DNA from: Planctomycetota bacterium
Lineage (GTDB): Bacteria; Planctomycetota; UBA1135; GCA-002686595
Direction of reading: 5' to 3'
Assembly: GCA_016795325.1 (NCBI GenBank)
Contig: JAEUHY010000036.1
Location: 1 to 64,000, forward strand
DNA: 64,000 bases
Shown here one piece after another: positions 33,773 through 42,847 of the stretch. Numbering within the stretch: the stretch's first letter is position 1; each line of letters begins with the position of its first letter. The position numbers and the translations under genes were made by a program. A model generated the notes under the pieces. The model worked only from the letters and a program-made list of their open reading frames with translations. It ran no database searches and had not been told where the DNA came from.

Positions 33773-34864
33773 CTACCGCGTTGTTTCGACGACCGTGGCA
33801 GTGTCGAGCGTGACCGCAGTCTGAGCCAGCAATCGGCCGTTGATCGACGCTCCGGCCTGCAGGTTGATCCCCGTGGCGCACAGGATGACCCCGCTGATTT
33901 GCGATGCGGCGCCGAGATCCACGAGACCGCTGACCTGCCAGAAGACATTCTCCGGAACCGCGCCCCCGATCAGGAGCACGTTCGTAGCGCCAGCCAGCGT
34001 GAGATCCTGCGCGACCTGGAAGATCCACACGTCGGTGGCGCCGCCGTCGAGCGTGACATCCGTCGGAATCACAAGCCCGGAGCCCCAGCGGTACACGCCC
34101 GGAGCGAGGGTCAGACCTCCGATGTCGCCGGCGCCCACGTCCGTCGCGTTCGGTGCGCGTGCCGCGGCATCGGTGAAGGCCGTCTCCATGTCCGCGACTG
34201 CGGTCGTCAGCCTCGCCGGAGTCGGCGCAGCGTAGTCGGCTGCATACACGTTCCCGGTCACTTGCGTGGACGTCGAGAAGGCGTTCGATGCATCAAGGTC
34301 CAACGCGAAGCCTGTCATGAACGTGGCGGACGCAGGACTGACTCCGATATCGCCCGTGATCACTGAAGGCGGCACTGTGGAGATCGCCGCTTTGGCGAGG
34401 ATCGCGAAGTCGGCGGCGGCGCCGAGGTCGACGCGCTGTCCGGGCGCCTGGGTCGTGCCGGTGGTGAAGCTCCATTGGCGTCTGGCTTTCATCCCGACGC
34501 CGGAGACGTCCTGCGCGCCGCTCGAGACCGCCGCAGTGAACGTCTCGTTACCGGCAAGCTGAGAGGCGGGCCAGAACGTTGCCATCGAGTCCGCGTAGAT
34601 CACGGTGCCAGGGACCGGAATCGCAGTCGGCCCTTGGGTCAGAGTGAACGTCGCACCCGTGAGCGTGGCCGGGTCCATCGGTTCGCTGAAAGTGGCCGTC
34701 AGACTCGCGTTGATGGCAACATCGGTCGACCGGTCGAGTGGACTCGTGGCGATCACTCGCGGCGCCGAGGGACCATTGTCGTCGTCGCTATCGGAACAGC
34801 CGGCGGCCAAGAAGCACACGAATGCGAACGCCGCCGTGAACTGGACTAATTTTGATGTGTACAT
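33773..34864 (-). CDS. Lipoprotein with Ig-like and DUF3494 (ice-binding-like) domains
   Basis: This encodes 363 aa. The lipoprotein signal is FAFVCFLAAGC with Cys23, followed by an acidic linker SDSDDDNG. Residues ~33-135 form a Big_5-like Ig domain (APRVIATSPLDRSTDVAINA, ATFSEPMDPATL, WSFTTG). The rest is a DUF3494/ice-binding beta-solenoid: ITGDIGVSPASATFMTGFAL, VTGNVYAADY, LAPGVYRWGSGL, WIFQVAQDLTLAG, VFWQVSGLVDLGAASQISGV and INGRLLAQTAVTLDTATV. In studied relatives this fold binds ice or serves as an adhesin; here surface adhesion is at least as likely. It is the first gene of a likely two-gene unit with the anchored protein downstream. Confidence 0.88.
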   Translation of the reverse strand: MYTSKLVQFTAAFAFVCFLAAGCSDSDDDNGPSAPRVIATSPLDRSTDVAINASLTATFSEPMDPATLTGATFTLTQGPTAIPVPGTVIYADSMATFWPASQLAGNETFTAAVSSGAQDVSGVGMKARRQWSFTTGTTQAPGQRVDLGAAADFAILAKAAISTVPPSVITGDIGVSPASATFMTGFALDLDASNAFSTSTQVTGNVYAADYAAPTPARLTTAVADMETAFTDAAARAPNATDVGAGDIGGLTLAPGVYRWGSGLVIPTDVTLDGGATDVWIFQVAQDLTLAGATNVLLIGGAVPENVFWQVSGLVDLGAASQISGVILCATGINLQAGASINGRLLAQTAVTLDTATVVETTR

Positions 34865-35705
34865 GAATGGATCTCTTCGAGAGGAGTGGGAGTAGGCGCA
34901 GACCGTACGCAGGGCGTGTAGGAGTCGACATCGACACAAACCATGAGATGCGCCACCGCGAATCCGTAGCGAGGGCGCTGCCCTCGATGCATGTCCGCGG
35001 CCGTTCCGCTCCTCTCGAACACCCGACCGGGCGCATACGCCCCGCGCCAGCGCACTCGCGCGAACAACTCGACTACGCCCGATCCACCCGTCGCTCGCCA
35101 CGCCGAGCTCGCACCTCGCCCCCGACGCGCGCGTGCGGGCCCACATCGGTGGGCCGCGTGGGCCCGCCGATGTCCACAAAAGTCCCGCTCGCGGAAGCCA
35201 GCTCGAGGCTCCGCCCCTCCAATCCCAGTCCCCCAACGAGACCCCGCCGAGCCGGTTGTCGCATCGCGGCGGAGTGGCCACGCCCTGGACGGGATCGCGG
35301 CGCCAGCACCCCGTAGCGAACCGAAGGCCTCGGCGTCGGGGTTCTCCGCACGCACCGTTGCGTGAGCGTCGACCCCAGTTGGTGAGCGCTACGCCGTTGC
35401 CACAGTTTCGAGCCGGTTCCGCGCGCAACTGCGAGCCGACCCGTTGACGCTCCTAGTGGCCAGTTCAAGAAGCGCTTCGTGCGCAGTTTCGACCAGAACG
35501 GTTCGAATCAACGGGTGAGCCAATCGACCCTGGTTCTACTTCCGACGCGTACAGACAAGCTTCTTGCTCGTAGCACTTTTCAACCGACTGCGAATCGCGA
35601 TGAAGCGCCCGCCCGGCCGCGAAGTGGCTGAAACAGTTGGTACGACGTGCTCCCGGTCTGGGGAATCCATCCGCATCCCTGCAAGGAGTTCGTGTCGACG
35701 TGGGC
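34865..35705. other. Intergenic gap, degenerate
   Basis: The promoter of the DUF3494 gene should lie just above 34864. The remainder has only unconvincing frames; around 35370-35430 (minus) GVALTNW echoes a fragment at ~15440. I see no intact gene. Confidence 0.35.
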
Positions 35706-37076
35706 TCAGCGAACCTCACCTCGTTCGACGCCACGACCACTGTCGCGAGTGATCAGCCGTGCACTTCGATTCCAGGTCAAGTAGTGCCAACCCCACTGAC
35801 CGAGCACGAGCAGTCGATTCTCGTAGCGCACAAGCGCCATGAGATGGACAAACAACCATGCGAACCAAGCGACCTTGCCCGAGAGCTTCCACCGTCCGAC
35901 CTGGGCAATGGCCAACCCTCGACCTATCGTGGCCATGCTTCCCGGGTCCCGATACCGGAACGGAGGAAGTCTTCGATTGACCAAGCGAGCACGGATGAGA
36001 TCGGACACGTAGGCGCCCTGTTGTTCTGCCACTGGAGCCACTCCGGGTAGCGGCAGCCCCTGGATCCCTTCATGTCGGGCGAGATCACCGATCACGAAGA
36101 TCTCCGAGTGGCCGGCAATGCAGCAATCGCTTCCGACGGCAATGCGGCCCGCGCGATCGAGTGAGGCGCCCGTGGCAGCGGCTATCGCCTTCCCGACGGG
36201 CGAGCCTTGCACCCCAGCTCCCCACAGGACGGTGTTGGTCGCGAGCTTCTCCTCCCGCACACCGGCGCGGAGAACCACACCAGTTTCGGTGATGTCAGCC
36301 ACCGCGGTGTCCGTGCGAACGGTGCCCCCCAACTTGGACAGCGCAGCGACGGCCTTGGCCGACAATTCAGGCGCGAAGTTCGGAAGAATGCGCGGCCCGG
36401 CTTCCACCAGCAGGATGCGCGCTGAAGCTGTGTCGATCCGGCGGAACTCCCTTGGCAACGTGTGGCGCGCGATCTCCGCCAGTGCCCCGGCCAGTTCGAC
36501 GCCTGTCGGCCCGGCCCCCACAACCACGAACGTCAGCAGAGCCGCGCGCTGGGTTGCATCTTCCGTACGCTCGGCCTTCTCGAACGCGGCAAATATGCGG
36601 CCGCGAATGTCCGTGGCGTCCTCGATGCACTTCAGACTCGGCGCGTGCATGGCCCACCCCGCGTGCCCGAAGTAGTGGCTCCGAGCGCCGGCGGCCAGGA
36701 TCAACGTGTCGTACGCCAGCTCGCCGTCAAGCAGGCGCAAGACGCGTCGGCCGACGTCCACATCGATTGCGTCGGCCAGCAGAACACGAACGTTAGCTTG
36801 CCTCTTCACGAGGTTTCGCAGCGGGGCTGCGATGTTCGCTGGCGACAACGTCCCCGTCGCGACCTGGTAGAGCAACGGCTGAAAGAGATGGAAGTTGCGT
36901 CGGTCGACCAACGTCACCGCAACAGGCGCGCTTCGAAGTCCGCGTGCGGCGCGTAGCCCTCCAAAGCCGCCGCCGACGATCACCACACGGTGAAGTGGAT
37001 TGTGCTCCGGAGCAGACAGCGAAGCATTGCCTGCCGTCGGAGTACGTTGGGCCGTCGTCTCAGCCCCAGAGCTCAT
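35706..37076 (-). CDS. ndh: Type II NADH:quinone dehydrogenase (FAD-dependent)
   Basis: This is a 456-aa single-subunit NADH dehydrogenase that passes electrons to quinone without pumping protons. The FAD-binding motif is VVIVGGGFGGLRAARGL, and family blocks are HLFQPLLYQVATGTLSPANI and DTLILAAGARSHYFG. The NADH-binding motif is FVVVGAGPTGVELAGALAE. The second FAD contact is IFVIGDLA, followed by PGVAPVAEQQGAYV. The C-terminal part RDPGSMATIGRGLAIAQVGR then SGKVAWFAWLFVHLMALVRY is the membrane-binding amphipathic region. I prefer the ATG at 37076 to the GTG at 37109; both precede the FAD motif. It fits the surrounding redox/stress gene set. Confidence 0.92.
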   Translation of the reverse strand: MSSGAETTAQRTPTAGNASLSAPEHNPLHRVVIVGGGFGGLRAARGLRSAPVAVTLVDRRNFHLFQPLLYQVATGTLSPANIAAPLRNLVKRQANVRVLLADAIDVDVGRRVLRLLDGELAYDTLILAAGARSHYFGHAGWAMHAPSLKCIEDATDIRGRIFAAFEKAERTEDATQRAALLTFVVVGAGPTGVELAGALAEIARHTLPREFRRIDTASARILLVEAGPRILPNFAPELSAKAVAALSKLGGTVRTDTAVADITETGVVLRAGVREEKLATNTVLWGAGVQGSPVGKAIAAATGASLDRAGRIAVGSDCCIAGHSEIFVIGDLARHEGIQGLPLPGVAPVAEQQGAYVSDLIRARLVNRRLPPFRYRDPGSMATIGRGLAIAQVGRWKLSGKVAWFAWLFVHLMALVRYENRLLVLGQWGWHYLTWNRSARLITRDSGRGVERGEVR

Positions 37077-37207
37077 TCGAAGCCGCGTTGCCGCGACGTC
37101 GTACGCCACAGCTCAATTCGTCGGTACATCGACGAGCTGGCGTCGCGGGTCAGCCTGTCAACGGCCCAGCCCGCCGGCGCCACGAATACGTGCATGACAA
37201 TCGCCAG

Positions 37208-37324
37208 CTAGGAGCAGCCGCGGAACAGGAAGTAGATGATCAAAAGAGGGATGGGCACTCCGAGCGCCCACAGCAGAATGCCGGTTCGCATTTTGCCAGC
37301 GTTGTTGATGCATCGATGGATCAT
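37208..37324 (-). CDS. Small single-span membrane protein (38 aa)
   Basis: The reading frame is MIHRCINNAGKM followed by one hydrophobic helix (RTGILLWALGVPIPLLIIYF, residues 13-32) and RGCS at the end. GGAAG lies five bases before the ATG. Similar tiny proteins with LGVPIP in the helix occur in many bacteria, from memory, usually near stress genes; the function is unknown. It is 131 bases upstream of the NADH dehydrogenase, on the same strand, and may be in its transcript. Confidence 0.5.
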   Translation of the reverse strand: MIHRCINNAGKMRTGILLWALGVPIPLLIIYFLFRGCS

Positions 37325-38084
37325 GGTTGCTTCCTGCTTGGCTGGAGGGCCGGCGAGCTCTGCTGCGTCCGCCGCGGCCCGTTCCTTGGCGTGGACGTCG
37401 AACGTAGTCGCAGCCGGGCCGAGCGGACATCCGGGCTTTCAGGGAGTCGACGCGTCCAGAACGCGTAGTTCTCCTGCCACGCGCCGCTGGTGCCGACGCC
37501 GCTCGTCCACGCTCGGGTTCAGCCCCATGCATAGAGGCGGACGTTCGCGTCAACACGCGGTTTGACGCACGGACGGAGTTGCGATCCAGGCCCCAGGTTG
37601 GACGTAGACCGTGGCGGTGCGAATTGCACGAGTCGCGGCCGGTCGTCCCGCGACCTTCGAATGACGTCGCGCTCGCCCGCGGAGTCAGAGGCCTGGTGCG
37701 GGGCCGCCCGTGCTTCAACGGAAGCGAGGCCGGGCGCAGAAGTCGCGCAACGTGAGCCGGCGCGCGCGGAGATGTCGGCCTGTTCTGCCTGACATCGAAG
37801 CCGACGCGACGAGCGGGCCAGACGAGGTTGTGTCCCGCGGGTTCGGTGACCATCGCTTCGAACAGCGTGGGCGGTTGCACCGACGCGACGTGTTGCCTCG
37901 GTTTGCGAAGGAGCACCTCCGACGTGAATGCGCGCTCCGTTGGGTGGGTGGCGGCCTCGCGCACCCAATCGGAGCTCGCAACGGATCAGGGTGCGCACGC
38001 CACGTGAGCGACCACGGCCCGTCTCGCACGAATCGAGAACAGCCTGCGGCGGAGCCCGCGCCTTTCGCCGCAATCGCTGTGCGC
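37325..38084. other. Intergenic gap, degenerate
   Basis: About 760 bases with long but unconvincing frames on both strands and no recognised domain. I see nothing I can name. Confidence 0.35.
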
Positions 38085-38696
38085 TTAGCGACCGGCCGCC
38101 TGTTTCGCGCGCGCGGCGCCGATTGCGGAGGTCACGTGCTGGGTTTCTTCGGGAGGCGGCAGCACGGCGCGCATGCCGAGCGACTGGAACCACAGCTCAC
38201 GGGCCCACCCGGTCGTGTGGTAGAGGTGCTCGTCTTCTTCATCCTCGATCGTCGCCGCAGCTTTGGTGAGCTTGAGCCGTGCGTCGCCGGTGAGCTGCTT
38301 GGCGGCGCGTCCGAGCAACTCCCAGTTCATGTGATCTTTGGTCTCGGCGAGCGTGACGCAGTCGGCCGCGACGAGTTCGGCCGCCGCCGGCGAGCCCTCG
38401 TCGAGCGCCATCTGCATCGCCTTGACCAGCGACTTGCCGAGGTGACGCACGATCTTGCGCCCAGGCGTTTCCCGTTCCGGGTCGAGCCCCATGGCGACAC
38501 ACACCTCCTCGAGCTTCTCGACGTGGGTCGCGGTGGCGTCCGAGTACTCCTGCCACTCCTCGCGGAGCTCGTCATTCTGTACGCATTTCAAGGCCATTCG
38601 ATAGATCAAGACCCCGCCTCGCTCGTGCTCCAGCGCCTGGTAGACGAGCTCGGCCACTTGGTCCTTCGACAACACGCGCTTAGCGAGCTTTTTCAT
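38085..38696 (-). CDS. Ferritin-like helical protein downstream of catalase
   Basis: This is a 203-aa all-helical protein. ALEHERGGVLIYRMALKCVQ and later ELREEWQEYSDATATHVEKL carry the E-xx-x-E/H spacing of ferritin-like four-helix bundles. DCVTLAETKDHMNWELLG, then TIEDEEDEHLYHTTGWAREL, supply the second pair of metal-ligand helices. It should be a cytoplasmic diiron or iron-handling protein. It starts 67 bases after the catalase stop on the same strand, the third gene of a catalase operon, which suggests iron control during peroxide stress. The family has no firm name that I can give. Confidence 0.75.
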   Translation of the reverse strand: MKKLAKRVLSKDQVAELVYQALEHERGGVLIYRMALKCVQNDELREEWQEYSDATATHVEKLEEVCVAMGLDPERETPGRKIVRHLGKSLVKAMQMALDEGSPAAAELVAADCVTLAETKDHMNWELLGRAAKQLTGDARLKLTKAAATIEDEEDEHLYHTTGWARELWFQSLGMRAVLPPPEETQHVTSAIGAARAKQAAGR

Positions 38697-38763
38697 TTCA
38701 GCATTGCTTCCCGAGCGGACACAAAAACATGGTGACGCGACGGCACAGCGCCGACGCGTTGTA

Positions 38764-40995
38764 TCAGCGCGGCTTCGGCGCGACGGGTCGGTCGTAATGC
38801 CGGTGGTTCTGGATGGCCTCGATGAACAACGAACCGAACCCGCGGAGCGGAGCCGCAGTCGCCGTGACGATCCCGTGGCTTCCCGAGGCGCGCCCGTCGT
38901 CGCTGGGCTCGACGACAACACCGGCGGCCGCGAGCAACTCAAGGCCTTCGTGCGTCGCCCCGATCGTCTTGGCGTGGGAACAAGCCTCGCGCACGAAACG
39001 CACGGCGCTCGCGTTGGCGACAAGGCTCGCGATAGAGGCTGCTCCACCGGGAACGTAGACGGCGTCGTAGAAGACCGACGCCGAAGTCGCCAACGTCCGA
39101 TCGATTTCGATGGAGCGCCGCTCGACGGTACGCACGCGACCGAGCGATTCGCCGATCAATTCCACAACGGCGCCGGCGGCGCGCAGCGAGCCGGCAACGG
39201 CATCCAGGTCGTCTCCGCGTACTCCATCTGCCAGCAGCACGCCAACCTTGCGCGTGCGGATCGAATCGCGTGCGGAGTTCGAAAGGCTTAGGGCCGCGGA
39301 GGCCTCGAGCTTGCGAGCGGGCTTGACGCCGCGCGCCGGCGCAGGCGCGTCGGCGGCCTTGCTCGTGTCGAACGACACTCCGATCGAGCGCGCGACCTCG
39401 AGAGCGAGGTCCTCGTCGACTTGGCGCAGCAGAGTCACCACGCGCTCGCGGATCGCCAGACGTTCGACCTTCGCGAGTTCGAAGCGCAGAGCGTCGCGCA
39501 GGTGCGCGCGCTCGGGAGCAGACTGGCTGCGCAGGAACAGGCGCGCCTGGCTGAAATGGTCGAGGAACGACGGGCTGCGCTCGCGCGTCTTGCGACCATC
39601 GAGAGCCTCGGGCCGATGTTCGAACCCTTCCGGATGCGGCGCCGAGAGCGCCGGCATGTTGCGGTCGATGGAGTTGGGGTGATACAGCGCCCGGCCGGTC
39701 GGAATGCGCGCGCGACTGGAGCCGTCTTGCTGGTGGTTGTGCACCGGCGCGTGCGGACGATTGATCGGGATCTCCGCGAAGTTCGGGCCTCCAAGGCGCG
39801 TGAGCTGCGTGTCGAGGTACGAGAACAGGCGCGCCTGCAGCAGCGGATCGTCGGTGAAGTCGATGCCGGGCACGACGTTGCCGACGCAGAACGCGACTTG
39901 CTCGGTCTCCGCGAAGAAGTTGTCGGGATTGCGATTGAGCGTGAGTTTGCCGACGCGTTGCACGGGGACGAGCTCCTCCGGCAGCAGCTTCGTCGGGTCG
40001 AGCAGGTCGAAGCCGTAGGCGAGCTGATCGCGCTCCTCAATTACCTGCAACCCGAGCTCGTACTCGGGGAAATTACCGGCCTCGATCGAGTCCCACAGGT
40101 CCCGGCGATGGAAGTCCGGATCCCGTCCTGCGAGCTCCTGCGCTTCGTCCCACAGCAGCGCGTGCGCGCCGAGGATCGCCTTCCAGTGGAACTTGCAGAA
40201 CACCACATTGCCGCGTGCGTCGACGAGTCGGAAGGTGTGGACGCCGAAGCCGTCCATCATCCGATAGCTGCGCGGCAACGCGCGATCGGACATCACCCAC
40301 ATCACCATGTGCATGGTCTCCGGAACGAGCGACACGAAGTCCCAGAACGTGTCGTGCGCGGAGGCCGCCTGCGGCATCTCGTGGTGCGGCTCGGGCTTCA
40401 CAGCGTGCACGAGGTCGGGAAACTTCAGGCCATCCTGAATGAAGAAGACCGGCATGTTGTTGCCGACCAGGTCGAAGTTGCCGCTCGAGGTGTAGAACTT
40501 CGTCGCGAAGCCGCGCACGTCGCGCGCCGTGTCGGCCGAACCGCGCGAGCCCACTACGGTCGAGAAGCGCACGAAGACCGGGGTGCGGACCGTCGGATCG
40601 CACAGGAATTCCGCGCAAGTGAGGTGCGCGAGGCTCTCGTACACCTGGAAGAAGCCATGCGCTCCGGAACCACGTGCGTGCACGACGCGCTCGGGAATGC
40701 GCTCGTGGTCGAAGCGCATGATCTTCTCCCGCAGGTGGAAGTCCTCCAGCAAGGTCGGACCTCGCACTCCGCCCTTGAGCGAGTCGTCCGTGTGCGGGAT
40801 CGGAATGCCCTGATCGGTGGTGAGCACCGTGTCCTCGGCCCGCTCGCGATACGGCTCGAGTGCCTGCGAGTCCGTTTGGCTCGGCCCCGCCGCAGCGGGT
40901 CCGGCGCGGACGGACTTCCGTTCACGTGCGCGGACTTTTTTGTCGTTCGCCGCGCCGGCGCCGCGCGCCTCACGCTTGGATTTCGAGTGTTTCAT
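38764..40995 (-). CDS. katE: Large-subunit (HPII/KatE-type) catalase
   Basis: This 743-aa clade II haem catalase degrades hydrogen peroxide. An extended N-terminus rich in Lys/Arg precedes the core. The catalytic His is in RVVHARGSGAHGFF, the catalytic Asn in DLVGNNMPVFFIQD, and the haem-ligand Tyr in LFSYLDTQLTRLGGPNF with the preceding Arg. NADPH-less HPII features include HNHQQDGSSRARIPTG. The last ~160 residues form the class I glutamine-amidotransferase/DJ-1-like domain typical of large catalases (RKVGVLLADGVRGDDLDAVA, VYVPGG, IGATHEGLELLAAAG). GGAG before the ATG supports the start. It lies between a membrane protein and a ferritin-like protein in a probable three-gene operon. Confidence 0.95.
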   Translation of the reverse strand: MKHSKSKREARGAGAANDKKVRARERKSVRAGPAAAGPSQTDSQALEPYRERAEDTVLTTDQGIPIPHTDDSLKGGVRGPTLLEDFHLREKIMRFDHERIPERVVHARGSGAHGFFQVYESLAHLTCAEFLCDPTVRTPVFVRFSTVVGSRGSADTARDVRGFATKFYTSSGNFDLVGNNMPVFFIQDGLKFPDLVHAVKPEPHHEMPQAASAHDTFWDFVSLVPETMHMVMWVMSDRALPRSYRMMDGFGVHTFRLVDARGNVVFCKFHWKAILGAHALLWDEAQELAGRDPDFHRRDLWDSIEAGNFPEYELGLQVIEERDQLAYGFDLLDPTKLLPEELVPVQRVGKLTLNRNPDNFFAETEQVAFCVGNVVPGIDFTDDPLLQARLFSYLDTQLTRLGGPNFAEIPINRPHAPVHNHQQDGSSRARIPTGRALYHPNSIDRNMPALSAPHPEGFEHRPEALDGRKTRERSPSFLDHFSQARLFLRSQSAPERAHLRDALRFELAKVERLAIRERVVTLLRQVDEDLALEVARSIGVSFDTSKAADAPAPARGVKPARKLEASAALSLSNSARDSIRTRKVGVLLADGVRGDDLDAVAGSLRAAGAVVELIGESLGRVRTVERRSIEIDRTLATSASVFYDAVYVPGGAASIASLVANASAVRFVREACSHAKTIGATHEGLELLAAAGVVVEPSDDGRASGSHGIVTATAAPLRGFGSLFIEAIQNHRHYDRPVAPKPR

Positions 40996-41018
40996 GGTGG
41001 CTCCAGACTGCGATCCGG

Positions 41019-42044
41019 TCAGACAACAGGCTGCGTGGCGACTCGCGGGCCGGCGCCATCTCCGGGGAAGGACGGGTGCAGTCCTGCCGAGCTCTCGAGC
41101 AGCTGGTGGTCGCGTTCGAGTCCACGCAGTCGGCAACGCGCCCCGTATGCGCCTCCGAAGAGCGCCGCCGCCGCGCCGAGCAACATTGCTACGGCGGCCC
41201 AGCTCGCCGCCGCGATCGCCGCAAGGCGCGCCTTCTCGGCGGCGTCCGCCGCGGCCTGACGCGCGGTTTCGAAGGTCTGGACCGAACGGGCCCAGACGCT
41301 GTCCCACTGTCGGAGCGTGCGCTCGGCGACATCCGCTGACATACCCGTCTGCGCCGCAAGCAACTGCACCATTTCGGCGCGCTCGCCTTGACCGAGCGAA
41401 GATCCGTCGAGCGCGAAGTGGCTGCCGGCGAGCTCAAACAAGCGCAAACGCTCGAGAGCACCCGTCTGCTGGTTCGCATCCCGCGTGTCGGCGTCTGCGA
41501 CGGACGTGGTGTCGGCCGATGTGCTGGTGGGCGAGGAGAGGCGCGCACCAACCGCCTGATCGAGCTCGGCCTTGATCGAGTCCCATTTCGGCTCGGCGAC
41601 CTGCACCACGGCGGCCGCGCTTGTCAGACCGTCACCGACGAGCGACAGCATTCCGCTGCCAGCGACTCCGACGGATCCGATCGCGAGCAACACGGCGGCA
41701 GCTGCGCCGGCGCCCCACACAGCCAGGCCGTGCAGACCCCCTTCGAGTTGCGTGCGAGCCGTCGCCATACGACCGGCGACCCAGGCACCCACGAACAGCG
41801 CGACTAGGCCCGTGATGACCCACGCAATACCGTTCGCGACCGCGATGGCGCCGCCGCTGTCGTTGCGATCGATGATTCCGAGGTTGAGCGCGAGCCCCAC
41901 CTCCGCGAAGAACACGTCCAGTCCAACGGCGGTCGTGAGGCCTGCAAGCACTGCGCCCCAGCAGAAGCCGACGCGTTCGTACGGGATCGTGGCGAAGGGG
42001 CGGGTGAGAGAAGTCGAAGTGGCGAACGGGAGATTCGAGTGCAT
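41019..42044 (-). CDS. Multi-pass membrane protein upstream of catalase
   Basis: This encodes 341 aa from the ATG at 42044. Transmembrane segments are near 21-42 (VGFCWGAVLAGLTTAVGLDVFF by position), 66-88 (IAWVITGLVALFVGAWVAG), 108-130 and 291-315 (AAIAAASWAAVAMLLGAAAA). A hydrophilic Ala/Glu/Thr-rich loop of ~150 residues lies between helices three and four. It resembles the YrzE/DUF3792-like small transmembrane family fused to a longer periplasmic or cytoplasmic helix bundle. It ends 23 bases before the catalase ATG, so it is the first gene of the operon. Function unknown; envelope stress is an inference from its neighbours. Confidence 0.7.
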   Translation of the reverse strand: MHSNLPFATSTSLTRPFATIPYERVGFCWGAVLAGLTTAVGLDVFFAEVGLALNLGIIDRNDSGGAIAVANGIAWVITGLVALFVGAWVAGRMATARTQLEGGLHGLAVWGAGAAAAVLLAIGSVGVAGSGMLSLVGDGLTSAAAVVQVAEPKWDSIKAELDQAVGARLSSPTSTSADTTSVADADTRDANQQTGALERLRLFELAGSHFALDGSSLGQGERAEMVQLLAAQTGMSADVAERTLRQWDSVWARSVQTFETARQAAADAAEKARLAAIAAASWAAVAMLLGAAAALFGGAYGARCRLRGLERDHQLLESSAGLHPSFPGDGAGPRVATQPVV

Positions 42045-42847
42045 GCGTAATCCGTGGAAATGAAGGGTGCCTGTAGGGACGCGCCACGGTTCGAAGCCGG
42101 GGCGCAATTTCCGATTCATTGGCCGTAGTGATCGATCGAGTGCAGCGCGAGTTGCACCGGGCAGCTCGCCTGCGCTCGCATGCCGCCGACGAAAGCTCGC
42201 GTGCAAGGAGCGCGAAGTTAGGGCCGTCGAATCCCGATCCATATCGACACAAGCAGGGATCTCGCACTCCCAGCTGCGATCATCGAGTGCGTCGCCGCTT
42301 CGAGGTCGCACGATTCGGGTGCAAACTCGGGTCTACCCAGCACTGCCGATGACGCCGACCGACGAGCGACACCAACCACTCACTTCGAGTCGTTGACTGC
42401 GCCCAACAGGGTCCCAGCCAAGATCACGACCGGAAAGCGCCCAAGAGTGCCGCAGTAGGTTCTCGTTCCGTCCGTTCGAAGCGTTCCGATCGAGAACACG
42501 TTGGTCGCTCGAGCCTGACGAGCAGTTCGGCGACAGACCCAGACGGCCACAGCCAGGAAGCCACCGCCTCCGACGAGAACCACGCGATGGGCGCGGCCCC
42601 GTGAGAGAAGCAAGCACTGCGACTGGGGCCTAGCAGTCCGGTGAAGAAGTGTTGGACAGCGGTGACGTGAGCGCCGAAGCGGAGCATCCCCAGACCGACG
42701 GACGTGGGCCTGCCGAGCGTCCGGACACCAGCCAACTCCAGACACTCGAGCCCGAAGTAGCAAGACCGCGATAGCGCGCCGCACATGGGCTGCCCTTGCG
42801 TCTCGACGCGCCGACGCGCACGGATCCGAGATGGCACGAGGTTCCCG
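42045..42847. other. Intergenic gap
   Basis: About 800 bases. It includes the promoter side of the catalase operon near 42045-42150. A minus-strand frame between 42424 and 42780 (MCGALSRSCYFGLECLELAG) would follow the oxidoreductase gene but has no recognised domain, so I do not call it. Confidence 0.35.

Noticed and set aside
37340..38080. Long frames on both strands between the NADH dehydrogenase and the ferritin-like gene
   Set aside because: Neither shows a domain, signal peptide or ribosome binding site.
39421..41259. A 612-codon plus-strand frame across the catalase gene
   Set aside because: Antisense shadow of katE, which has complete catalytic motifs.
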